Positions 1-7,000 of a DNA stretch of 11,687 nt are shown here, in pieces. This DNA is from an uncultured Phascolarctobacterium sp. (GTDB lineage Bacteria > Bacillota > Negativicutes > Acidaminococcales > Acidaminococcaceae): contig URGS01000042.1 in the NCBI GenBank assembly GCA_900547415.1, positions 1-11,687 on the forward strand. Direction: 5' to 3'. The notes below the pieces were generated by a model that searched no databases, was not told the origin of the DNA, and was given only the letters and a program-made list of their open reading frames with translations. The translations under genes and the position numbers were made by a program. How positions within the stretch are numbered: the stretch's first letter is position 1; each line of letters opens with the position of its first letter.

Positions 1-189
1 GTTAAATGCTACTTCACCAAAAAGTCCAGCCAGTTCCTGACGTTCTTCTATTTTGGTCTTGTCAAAGATTTCCCCCAGCTTATGGAGGCTGTTTTTAGTA
101 TCACGATTAAGTCCAGCTAGGTCCTGCTTCTGATTTTCTTTATCCCTGATTTCGATTTCACCTTCAGATACAGTGGCCAATGTACTATT
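1..189 (-). pseudogene. 5'-truncated fragment of an FHA/CdiA-like haemagglutinin exoprotein
   Basis: The minus strand is open from just after a double stop (TAA TAA; the second at 190-192) to the left edge. It encodes about 63 residues, including EGEIEIRDKENQKQDLAGLN, then RDTKN, LGEIFDKTK and RQELAGLFGEVAF. This 'EGxIxIRDxxNQKQDxxxLxRDT ... IFDK ... LxGE' pattern is known from the pre-toxin part of large two-partner-secretion exoproteins (FhaB/CdiA family) of diderm bacteria. No ATG or ribosome binding site precedes it; the first possible start is a TTG at 180-178, well inside a conserved segment. The thousands of upstream residues such a protein needs (signal peptide, TPS domain, haemagglutinin repeats) are absent. 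I read it as the 3' part of a broken or orphan gene; the remainder, possibly with a C-terminal toxin, lies outside the window. Family assignment is from recall of the motif. Confidence 0.65.
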
Positions 190-244
190 TTATTATAAAA
201 AAATAGGTAGCCATTGAATTATGTCCAAAATCCCATACAAAAGC

Positions 245-288
245 AAAAACCGACTATTCCAAAATCTATTAGAATAGTCGGTCATTTT
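245..288 (-). terminator. Hairpin terminator, probably for galE
   Basis: A perfect 11-bp inverted repeat (ACCGACTATTC at 249-259, GAATAGTCGGT at 272-282) with a 12-nt loop. Read on the minus strand it is followed by TTTTTGCTTTTG, the expected U-rich tail; on the plus strand the tail is only CATTTT. It sits about 190 nt beyond the galE stop and about 60 nt before the exoprotein fragment, so it would insulate that fragment from galE transcription. The distance from galE is longer than usual, so 190-472 may simply be a long 3' UTR; I see no gene in it. Confidence 0.6.
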
Positions 289-472
289 ACAAAAGTGCTC
301 ATTGTATAGTACTTACTGCGTTTTTAATCTTATATAATTTGCAATAATAAGTTGCACATTTTGTCTTTCAAGATACTTTTTCCGGAAGATGATAATTACA
401 TATCCTCATCAAGCCTTAGCAGAAACGAAGTGTTTATACTCCTATAGCTTTAAATATACTGTTAACACTTTC

Positions 473-1474
473 TTACTTATGCTTCAAATAGTAGTTCCAG
501 CTATCGCGGCACATATCCTCAACATTCTTTTCTGCACGCCAGCCCAGCTCCTTAAAAGCTTTATCTGCATTAGCATAGCATTCAGGAATATCACCGGCAC
601 GACGGGGAGCAATTACATAAGGTACCTCAATATTATTAACCTTTTTAAAGGTTTCAACCAAATCAAGTACGCTGGAGCCCTTACCTGTACCTAAATTATA
701 GATAAGCACACCGGTCTCACCCAGCAGCTTTTTCAAAGCGCACACATGACCCTTAGCCAAGTCTACAACGTGAAGATAATCGCGGACGCCAGTACCATCG
801 TATGTAGGATAATCATTACCAAAAACATTGAGCTGCGGCAGCTGCTTAGAGGCAACCTTGACAATGTAAGGCATAAGGTTGTTGGGAATACCATTGGGCT
901 CCTCACCTATAAGACCGCTCTCGTGAGCACCAATAGGATTAAAGTAACGGAGCAGACAAATACCCCAATCAGGCTCAGCATGCTGCAAATCCTTGAGAAT
1001 ATCCTCACACATCAGCTTAGTAGCACCGTAAGGATTAGTAATCTCACCAACAGGGAAATTCTCAGTAATGGGCACAATATGGGGATTACCATATACAGTT
1101 GCAGATGAGCTGAAAATAATCTTCTTGCAGCCAAACTCATTCATAACCTTAGCCAGAATAATGGTGCTCAAAAGATTATTCTGATAGTACATCAACGGCT
1201 TTTCTACAGACTCACCTACCGCCTTTAAGCCAGCAAAATGAATTGCTGCAGTAATCTTATGCTCAGTCATAATCTTACGCAGCAGCTTCTCGTCACAAAC
1301 ATCACCTTCATAAAAGGCAATACGCTTGCCGGTAATCTTTTCAATACTATCAAGTGCTTCAGGTTTGGAGTTAATAAAATTATCAATACCAACAATGTCA
1401 TAGCCACTATTAATAAGCTCTACGCAGGTGTGAGAGCCAATAAAGCCAGTTGCACCGGTAACTAGAATTTCCAT
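473..1474 (-). CDS. galE: UDP-glucose 4-epimerase
   Basis: Cytoplasmic NAD-dependent enzyme interconverting UDP-glucose and UDP-galactose, in the Leloir pathway and in supply of UDP-galactose for surface polysaccharide. The 333-residue protein is full length for the family (about 330-340). The Rossmann NAD motif GATGFIG is at residues 7-13. The Ser/Tyr/Lys catalytic set of the extended short-chain dehydrogenases is intact: SSSATVYG around Ser124 and YGATK with Tyr149 and Lys153, the same numbering as recalled for E. coli GalE. The NPYGATK and RYFNPIGAH signatures and a C-terminal substrate region (RAGDIPECYA) are also present. The ATG at 1474 is preceded by GAGGTG (1482-1487) at good spacing. 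The gene stands alone: the upstream neighbour is divergent and the downstream neighbour is a broken exoprotein gene, so nothing here ties it to a gal operon or capsule cluster. Confidence 0.96.
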   Translation of the reverse strand: MEILVTGATGFIGSHTCVELINSGYDIVGIDNFINSKPEALDSIEKITGKRIAFYEGDVCDEKLLRKIMTEHKITAAIHFAGLKAVGESVEKPLMYYQNNLLSTIILAKVMNEFGCKKIIFSSSATVYGNPHIVPITENFPVGEITNPYGATKLMCEDILKDLQHAEPDWGICLLRYFNPIGAHESGLIGEEPNGIPNNLMPYIVKVASKQLPQLNVFGNDYPTYDGTGVRDYLHVVDLAKGHVCALKKLLGETGVLIYNLGTGKGSSVLDLVETFKKVNNIEVPYVIAPRRAGDIPECYANADKAFKELGWRAEKNVEDMCRDSWNYYLKHK

Positions 1475-1526
1475 TTTCTTTCACCTCGAATATATTTATT
1501 AATTAGGAATTTTACACACAATAATA

Positions 1527-1560
1527 ATTATAAGCTAGCATTATTCGTAGCTTTTGTCAA
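1527..1560 (-). promoter_or_regulatory. Possible galE promoter (poor spacing)
   Basis: On the minus strand a perfect TTGACA (1555-1560) and a perfect TATAAT (1527-1532) lie upstream of galE, but the spacer is 22 nt rather than about 17. Either TATAAT works with an unrecognised -35, or one match is chance. The implied 5' UTR would be about 45 nt. Confidence 0.3.
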
Positions 1561-1670
1561 GAAAATCATACCGAATGAAGCACCTGCAGCAATATATAGA
1601 AGAAACACAATAAATATTAGTAATTCACTAGGATATTCTACAATACTTTCACACTAATTGCCTGGACTTA

Positions 1671-1679
1671 TGTTATAAT
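1671..1679 (+). promoter_or_regulatory. Extended -10 promoter of the peroxiredoxin gene
   Basis: TGTTATAAT is a perfect TGn-TATAAT extended -10 element, which does not need a strong -35; none is obvious. Transcription would start near 1686, giving a 5' UTR of about 30 nt that still contains the AAAGGA ribosome binding site but excludes a longer upstream start. Confidence 0.6.
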
Positions 1680-1699
1680 AAAAATATGAAGTTTCTATG

Positions 1700-1705
1700 A
1701 AAGGA
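1700..1705 (+). promoter_or_regulatory. Ribosome binding site deciding the peroxiredoxin start
   Basis: AAAGGA lies 9 nt before the ATG at 1715. Two further in-frame ATGs at 1697 and 1709 are upstream of or too close to it, so 1715 (MLKIGTKAPDF) is the likely start. The mature start also matches where the peroxiredoxin fold normally begins. Confidence 0.7.
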
Positions 1706-1714
1706 CGGATGATA

Positions 1715-2221
1715 ATGTTAAAAATTGGAACAAAAGCCCCCGATTTTACTCTGCCTGACAAAACAGGCAAGCCTGTAAGTCTCCACGATTTTTTAGGCAA
1801 GAAGGTAGTTCTGTATTTCTATCCCAAAGACGGAACTCCTGACTGCACCAAGCAAGCTCAGGCTTTCAGAGATTTTTTTGAGGAATATGACAGATTAGGT
1901 GCTGTGATTATCGGAATTAGCAAGGACAGCATCGAATCCCATCTTAAATTTGCCACTAAGCACGAGCTGCCCTTCATTCTGCTGTCTGACAACGATCTGA
2001 CTGTAGTTAAGGCTTATGAAGCATGGCGTTCTAATGCCATCATTAATATGATAGGCCTGAGTGTAAAACGCTCCACCTACGTCATTAATGAAGAAGGAAT
2101 CATTGAACAGGTTTGGGGAGATGCTAGTGCGACCGAAAATCCCTCCGATGTTCTCTCCTATTTAAATCGTACCTGTCCCTTAGATTTTGCTCACCCTGAG
2201 AATAATGGCAAATCCTGTTAA
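1715..2221 (+). CDS. bcp: BCP/PrxQ-type peroxiredoxin (thiol peroxidase)
   Basis: Reduces hydrogen peroxide and alkyl hydroperoxides in the cytoplasm at the expense of thioredoxin-type donors. From the ATG at 1715 the protein is 168 residues. The N-terminus GTKAPDFTLPDKTGKPVSL is the standard AhpC/TSA-fold opening. The active-site motif PxxxTxxC is intact (Pro37, Thr41, Cys44 in YPKDGTPDC), and an Arg usually near 119 is present (KRSTYVI). Classic PrxQ members carry a resolving Cys five residues after the peroxidatic Cys; here that position is Gln49, so this would be a 1-Cys form, unless one of two extra cysteines in an unusual C-terminal extension (Cys154 and the last residue Cys168) resolves it. 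The gene is monocistronic with its own extended -10 promoter. No convincing terminator lies between it and the tRNA gene, so read-through to the terminator at 2414 is possible. Confidence 0.9.
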   Translation: MLKIGTKAPDFTLPDKTGKPVSLHDFLGKKVVLYFYPKDGTPDCTKQAQAFRDFFEEYDRLGAVIIGISKDSIESHLKFATKHELPFILLSDNDLTVVKAYEAWRSNAIINMIGLSVKRSTYVINEEGIIEQVWGDASATENPSDVLSYLNRTCPLDFAHPENNGKSC

Positions 2222-2250
2222 TTATTTTTCAGCTTTTTGGAAAAAAATCC

Positions 2251-2279
2251 TTGACTTTATCATAATCAGCCATTATAAT
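2251..2279 (+). promoter_or_regulatory. tRNA-Leu promoter
   Basis: TTGACT (2251-2256), a 17-nt spacer and TATAAT (2274-2279) form a nearly consensus sigma-70/SigA promoter. Transcription would start near 2286. The short leader holds a 6-bp hairpin (GTTCCG 2287-2292, CGGAAC 2300-2305) just before the mature tRNA 5' end. Confidence 0.85.
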
Positions 2280-2314
2280 ATGTATTGTTCCGAGATAAAC
2301 GGAACCTAAAACGT

Positions 2315-2402
2315 GCCGAAGTGGCGGAATTGGCAGACGCACTTGACTCAAAATCAAGCGTAGTAGCCCTACGTGCCGGTTCGAGTCCGGCCTTCGGCAC
2401 CA
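2315..2402 (+). tRNA. tRNA-Leu, anticodon CAA
   Basis: An 88-nt class II tRNA. The acceptor stem pairs GCCGAAG (2315-2321) with CTTCGGC (2392-2398), followed by discriminator A and an encoded CCA (2400-2402). The anticodon stem CTTGA (2342-2346) pairs with TCAAG; the seven-base loop CTCAAAA gives anticodon CAA at 2349-2351, with U33 in place, reading the UUG codon. A long variable arm (GTAGTAGCCCTACGT region) and the T arm GCCGG-TTCGAGT-CCGGC are as expected for leucine tRNA. Apparent reading frames on both strands across it are artefacts. Confidence 0.97.
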
Positions 2403-2413
2403 ACAGTAAATAT

Positions 2414-2443
2414 GCGGTTCATCGAACGATGGACCGCTTTTTT
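2414..2443 (+). terminator. Intrinsic terminator of tRNA-Leu
   Basis: A 10-bp stem (2414-2423 with 2428-2437, one G-U pair) closes a 4-nt GAAC loop and is followed by six T (2438-2443). It starts 11 nt after the tRNA CCA end. Confidence 0.92.
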
Positions 2444-2465
2444 GTTTATATGTACACAAATATAA

Positions 2466-2503
2466 GTCCTGCTCCATCCTGTGAAGCAGGGCCTTTATTT
2501 TTT
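2466..2503 (+). terminator. Second terminator-like hairpin after the tRNA
   Basis: GTCCTGCT (2466-2473) pairs with AGCAGGGC (2485-2492), with one G-U pair and an 11-nt loop, followed by CTTTATTTTTT. It may act as a back-up for the tRNA terminator or, read on the minus strand, end the small membrane protein transcript (stop at 2567), although the minus-strand tail is less U-rich. Confidence 0.5.
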
Positions 2504-2566
2504 ATGGCTATAATCTGTCTATATCCTCCAGCCAGCGTTTTTTATAGCGTTCGATGTAAAATTCCA

Positions 2567-2866
2567 TCATATTTTATTACACAAATAGTAAAGAAGCTTT
2601 TTCTTAAAATAGGCTCTGGCGAACTCCTCTACCCTAGCTGGTTCCTTGACTGCCTTATGCCTGTAATAAAAGGAAGCAATAAGCTCAAATAATGAGCCTG
2701 CTGCCAGCACTATAAGGATTCTAAAGCTTATAGGAAACTCAACAGCAATATTATCTACAAGCAGATAGCTAACAGGCAGGATAAATATGGAAATGCTGTA
2801 GATGGTCAAAAAGCTTCCTACAAGCATTCCCAAAAGCTTAAAAAATATCATTCTTATGGTAGACAT
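2567..2866 (-). CDS. Small two-helix membrane protein of unknown function
   Basis: I do not recognise this 99-residue protein. It has a short N-terminus (MSTIRMIFFK), a hydrophobic segment at about 11-37 (LLGMLVGSFLTIYSISIFIL continuing into PVSYLLV), a short polar turn (DNIAVEFP) and a second segment at about 48-67 (SFRILIVLAAGSLFELIASF). It ends in a charged, amphipathic, probably cytoplasmic tail rich in Lys, Arg and Tyr (YYRHKAVKEPARVEEFARAY then FKKKLLYYL). The frame stays open 15 codons further upstream, to an ATG at 2911. The ATG at 2866 is preferred because GGGAG precedes it at about 7 nt and because the likely promoter lies between the two starts. It stands alone between the tRNA terminators and the autotransporter terminator. 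Confidence 0.6.
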   Translation of the reverse strand: MSTIRMIFFKLLGMLVGSFLTIYSISIFILPVSYLLVDNIAVEFPISFRILIVLAAGSLFELIASFYYRHKAVKEPARVEEFARAYFKKKLLYYLCNKI

Positions 2867-2895
2867 AAACGGTCTCCCTTCGTTATTTGCTGCAA

Positions 2896-2904
2896 TATAT
2901 AGCA
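2896..2904 (-). promoter_or_regulatory. Extended -10 promoter of the small membrane protein gene
   Basis: On the minus strand TGCTATATA is a TGn extended -10 element, with a weak TTAAGA about 18 nt upstream. A start near 2889 gives a 5' UTR of roughly 22 nt to the ATG at 2866 and would leave the upstream ATG at 2911 out of the transcript. Confidence 0.45.
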
Positions 2905-3012
2905 TTACCAAAAATCAAATCTTAACATACCTTTAATTACGACTGTTTGGCTTATGCAGTATGTAATCATCTATGGATGGCAATTTCATCAACTCCCTTA
3001 GCTTCTTTGAAG

Positions 3013-3048
3013 TTGTACGTTAACTTGTATGCTTACTTGTATGCTCGC
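3013..3048. repeat. Three tandem 12-bp direct repeats
   Basis: TTGTACGTTAAC, TTGTATGCTTAC and TTGTATGCTCGC follow one another without a gap; the units share TTGTAYGYT and then diverge. They lie in the noncoding stretch 2912-3262 between the small membrane protein and the autotransporter end. Apart from this repeat, a possible extended -10 at 3054-3062 and the terminator at 3131-3180, I see no gene in that stretch. Possible roles are operator-like sites or slippage products; nothing in the sequence decides between them. Confidence 0.6.
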
Positions 3049-3053
3049 TTCCT

Positions 3054-3062
3054 AGTATAGCA
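3054..3062 (-). promoter_or_regulatory. Candidate extended -10 element
   Basis: On the minus strand TGCTATACT matches TGn-TATAAT with one difference and lies immediately upstream of the three 12-bp repeats, in the orientation to transcribe through them towards the small membrane protein gene (start 2866). No -35 is evident. It could drive a long leader for that gene or be chance. Confidence 0.3.
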
Positions 3063-3130
3063 TATTAAAACATTTTTTTGTAGTAAAAAGCCTGACTAAG
3101 GTTCGTAGCCTCATTTAATACAATATAACT

Positions 3131-3180
3131 AATAAGGGCCTGTTACAAAGCATTTTACAGCTTCATAACAGACCCTTATT
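3131..3180 (-). terminator. Intrinsic terminator of the autotransporter gene
   Basis: A 15-bp inverted repeat with one mismatch (3131-3145 with 3166-3180), whose outer pairs are AATAA/TTATT and whose core is the GGG-CTGTTA type. The stem extends inward after two mismatches by AAGC/GCTT. It begins about 80 nt after the autotransporter stop codon. The tail is U-rich on both strands (AGTTATATTG on minus, GTTTTCTTC on plus), so it could act in both directions. Confidence 0.75.
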
Positions 3181-3262
3181 GTTTTCTTCATTATATATGC
3201 ATTTCTTATGCGAGCTTCTAAACTAAATAATTGTCAGCCTTTTACAAAAGCAGCTTCATTAG

Positions 3263-4081
3263 TTAAAAGCTAAAGCTCATACCTGCGTTGAACTTCCAAT
3301 CCTGCTTGTAGTCACCAGTCAAGGTTTTAGTAATATCAGCATAGAAGTTAGCACATTTGCTCAGGTTGTAGTTACCACCAACAGTCAGCTCGCTCCAGGT
3401 GTCACCAGCATTGTATTGAGTAGTCTTCAGACCACCATCTTTTGCCATATACACACCATCAATATCACCTGCAAATTCGTGAGCTAAGCTAAGGCGTACA
3501 AAGGCCTGACCTTTGTCAGAAATTTGTCCAGCTTGCATGCCAACACGACCAACAAGGCTGTCAAATGCGGTTTGATTAATGTTCATAATCTGACCACCGC
3601 AACGAGCATCGTAGTTATCACCATCTACATGGGACCAGGTCAGCTGAGCCTGAGGTTCAAAGTAGCCGCCATTGCTGTCCTCAAAGCGTTTGCCATATTG
3701 AGCAGACAGGCTGTAAGCATTAGCACTGTATTCACCCTTCAGCTCTTTGCCGATTTCATTGCGAGCAGTAAAGCTGTTTTCAACATTACCAAATTTAGCA
3801 GCCAAGTCAATGTAATCATTAGAGCCTAAATCCTTGGTTCCATAGAGGCCCATGCCATACATTTTATGTTCGCCTTCACTGCCCATCTTATAGCTGCTGT
3901 CACCATCACGATAATCAAACAGCATACCTGCAGTCCAGCCGCTAGCAAAGGTTTTGTCAAAGCCAGCCTGTACTCCATAGAAATTGCCATTAATTTCAGT
4001 ACCAGCACCGCTGTAATCAATCTTACCACGATTAATGCGAGCCCACGCACCATCTTCTGCACCCTTACGCAGCTCATCAGC
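3263..4081 (-). other. Autotransporter beta-barrel (translocator) domain
   Basis: Residues about 1440-1711 match the autotransporter barrel family (PF03797-type). It opens with GAWARINRGKIDYSGAG, then shows alternating amphipathic strands such as FYGVQAGFDK, WTAGMLFDYRDGD, MYGMGLYGTK, YSLSAQYGKRF, YFEPQAQLTWSHVDGD, SLVGRVGMQAG and WSELTVGGNYNLS, and ends with Phe at the last position, as the BAM complex prefers. It looks complete, so the truncation affects only the passenger end. Confidence 0.9.
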
Positions 4082-7000
4082 ACGTACAAAGGATTCTGCG
4101 GAAGTGTCACGCCAAGCAACCATGGAATCAATCATGGCAGCTCTTGCACCATACATCATCAGAGTTTCGTAGTCGCCTGCAGAAATATTGCCAGGCAGCT
4201 GCGGTACTGCGGGTTTATCAGGGTTAGGAGTAGGTGTGGGCGGCTGCGGCTCAGGTTGTGGCTGAGGTTGGGGCTCAGGCTGCGGTTCAGGTTGCGGCTC
4301 AGGCTGCGGTTCAGGCTGCGGTTCAGGTTGCGGCTGAGGCGGCTGTACTGTACCCTGACCATATTGACCCTGACCAGTTTTGTCATTAAAGCTCATGTCG
4401 CCTGCAATAACATCTTTATAAACACTGCTGCCAGTCAAGCCAGAAGCAATTTGTACTTTACCACTTAGATTCTTTTCACCAGTGGTATAAGCATCATAAT
4501 ACAGCTTGCCAGCCAGATTATTAAGGACTTTGTTAACAAGCTCAGTATTTTTGGTGTCAATACCATTATTATCGGTTGACATGGTTATGCTGGAGCCAAC
4601 TGCTGCTTTCTTGATATGAGTATCGCCAGCAGTAAAATGACCTGCCTCAGATCCGTCATTAGTATGCTCGTAGACCAGCACAATGTGACCGCTGTAGTCA
4701 TTAACGTCAATGCTGTTGCTGTCCTTTTGGAGAATTTGACCAGCTTTATCTGCAGATATACCACCAACAAGCTGGTTAACTTTGCTGCCGGCAAAACCGC
4801 TTTGGCCAGCAGCAAGCTTATTGGTCCACAAGGCACCGTTGGAAAGGAGCATATCAACCTTGCCGCTGTCTGCAGTATGAATAGCACCTGTAAATGTGGA
4901 TTTATCTGTGTTTAAGCCAATAGCAGTTTTATTTTTGCCATAGGAACGAATATTACCATTAATATCTACTTCCAGTTCTTTATCCGCTGCTTTAATATTA
5001 CCGTTTTCATCATACTTGGCATTGAGAGTCAGGGTACCATTAAATGCATCAATGGCACGGGTATCATGAGCAACAATAGAACCACCGCCGATATTCATAT
5101 TACCTCCGGAGAGATAAAGTCCGTAAGCATCGCCACTGGTTTCAATATCTACCATACCCTTAATATCGAGAGCTGCCTTGCCAGAGTTGTTGTTTACAAA
5201 AATTGCAGCCTGAGGGTTGTAGATATTTTGAAGACGGATTTTTACTGCCTTGTCCATAGTGTCGCCGTTATCAACGGTCAAAGAAGCCTTACCATCAGAA
5301 TAACCACTATCACCCTGGACTAAAATACCGTAGGATTTTTTAGCATTGCTTACATTGATATTCAGACCGCCAACCTTTTCCATAATCAGGTCGCCGCCAG
5401 TAACCTTAATGCCATAGGTTGTGTTATTGTAGCCGCCAAGCTCGCCTTTAACATTAATGTCCATGGAATGGTCGTTAAGCTTCATTCTTACAGTTTTACT
5501 GGTTGCTGTTTCAATAGCTGCGAACTGGCTGTTTGTAGGATTGCTGCAGATAACATCATTGTTGCTGTCAATGTTCAGAACTGCATCACCGGAGAAATTA
5601 TATTGGATTTCTCTAAATTCTCTGCCAAAAATGTCCTGACCAGTTACTACCTCTTTTCTGTTAGTACCCTTTTGTACGTAGGGGTTACGGCTTCCCCAAT
5701 AATCCCACAGCTCCTGACCTGCAGTATTGCTGTCCATAATCTGCACATCAAAAACCTGCTTGTCGGAGGGAGGTGTTACAGGAGGAGCAGGTGGAGTTGT
5801 GGAAGGAGTGTATTGGCCTTGACCATTTTCGTCCTTAAAGCTCATATCACCACCAGCCAAAGCTTTAGAAACACTGCTGCCTGTAAGACCAGATGCAATT
5901 TGCACCTTACCCTTCAGGTTCTTTTCACCATTTTTATAAGCATCGTAACACAGCTTGCCTGCCAGATTGTTCAGTACTTCGTTAACCTGGTCCTCGTCCT
6001 TAGTATTGATATTATCATTATTAGTAGAAAGGATAATACCGGAGCCTGCTGCAGCACTGCCAATATGAGTATCACCATGGATAAAGTCATTTGCACTGGT
6101 GCCGTCATTGAAATGCTCATAAACGATTACAGTATGACCGCTGTAATTGCCAATAGTCAGCGGCTTAGCATCCTTTTGTAAAATAAAGCCAGCATGATCT
6201 GCATCGCTGCCGCCAACCAGCTTATCTACCTTACTGCCAGTAAAGCTTTCGTTTACTTTATTATAGGCTTCATTGGTCCACAGTGCACCATTGGACAGAT
6301 ACATGTTCAGCTGAGCCTTGCTGCCTGCTTTTTGCTTAGCGTCAGCAAAGCTGTTTACAGCAACACCGTGCAAACTGGAGTCAGCAGTGGAAAGGCCCAA
6401 ATTAATTACAGAGCCGTTTTGTTCACCAAAATCTCCTACAAGGCTGTTAAGTACACCGATATTGCCCTTAATATCAACCTTGTTAGTACCTGCTGCAGTG
6501 TTATCATGGTTCATATTCATGCTGATAGAGCCATTTTCAGCTGCTAAAGCATAGTTTGCCTCCTGATTGGAGTTATTAGTCAAAATGCTGCCGCCGCCAT
6601 TAATAACTACGGTGGAGCCATTGCCATTAGCCAGCACACCAGTACCATTAACAGCTAAGTCTACATTGCCATTAACTACAACCTTGCCGCCAGTATGCTC
6701 TGCACCATAGGGAGCATCAGCTAAAATACCATTAACGCTATGATAGCCCATGGAGCTGGTACCGTTGTTATCTACACCCCACTCACCCTTTGGGCCCTTC
6801 ATTACTAAATTACCGTTGAGCTCTACAGTACTATTGCCAGAAGCATAAACGCCAACTGCCTGCTCGCCGCCTTTAACGTTGACATTAGCAGCACCATTAA
6901 CAACAACCATTGCAGAAGCAGCTTGGGAGCCATGGTTATTTTGAGCATGAATACCAAAGACACTATCCTTGGTGTTTTCTGCCTTAATTGCCAAATTATC

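Noticed and set aside
428..470. Hairpin AAGTGTT/AACACTT just after galE
   Set aside because: Seven A/T-rich pairs, a long loop and no clear U-tract make it a weak terminator; the hairpin at 249-282 is better.
1697..1714. Upstream in-frame ATGs (1697, 1709) as the peroxiredoxin start
   Set aside because: The AAAGGA ribosome binding site lies between them and fits only the ATG at 1715.
2229..2692. Open frames on both strands across the tRNA gene (for example with ELADALDSKSS or CRRPDSNRHVGLLRL)
   Set aside because: These are translations of the tRNA-Leu gene and its complement, a well-known annotation artefact.
2867..2911. ATG at 2911 as start of the small membrane protein
   Set aside because: No ribosome binding site, and the extended -10 element lies downstream of it; GGGAG fits the ATG at 2866.
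2987..3034. Short frame AYKLTYNFKEAKGVDEIAIHR as part of a gene
   Set aside because: Only about 20 codons between stops, with no start; it overlaps the better placed 18-codon frame and the 12-bp repeats.
4202..4351. PQPE-coding repeats as a CRISPR array
   Set aside because: Units are 12 bp, contiguous and in frame within a coding region, with no spacers.
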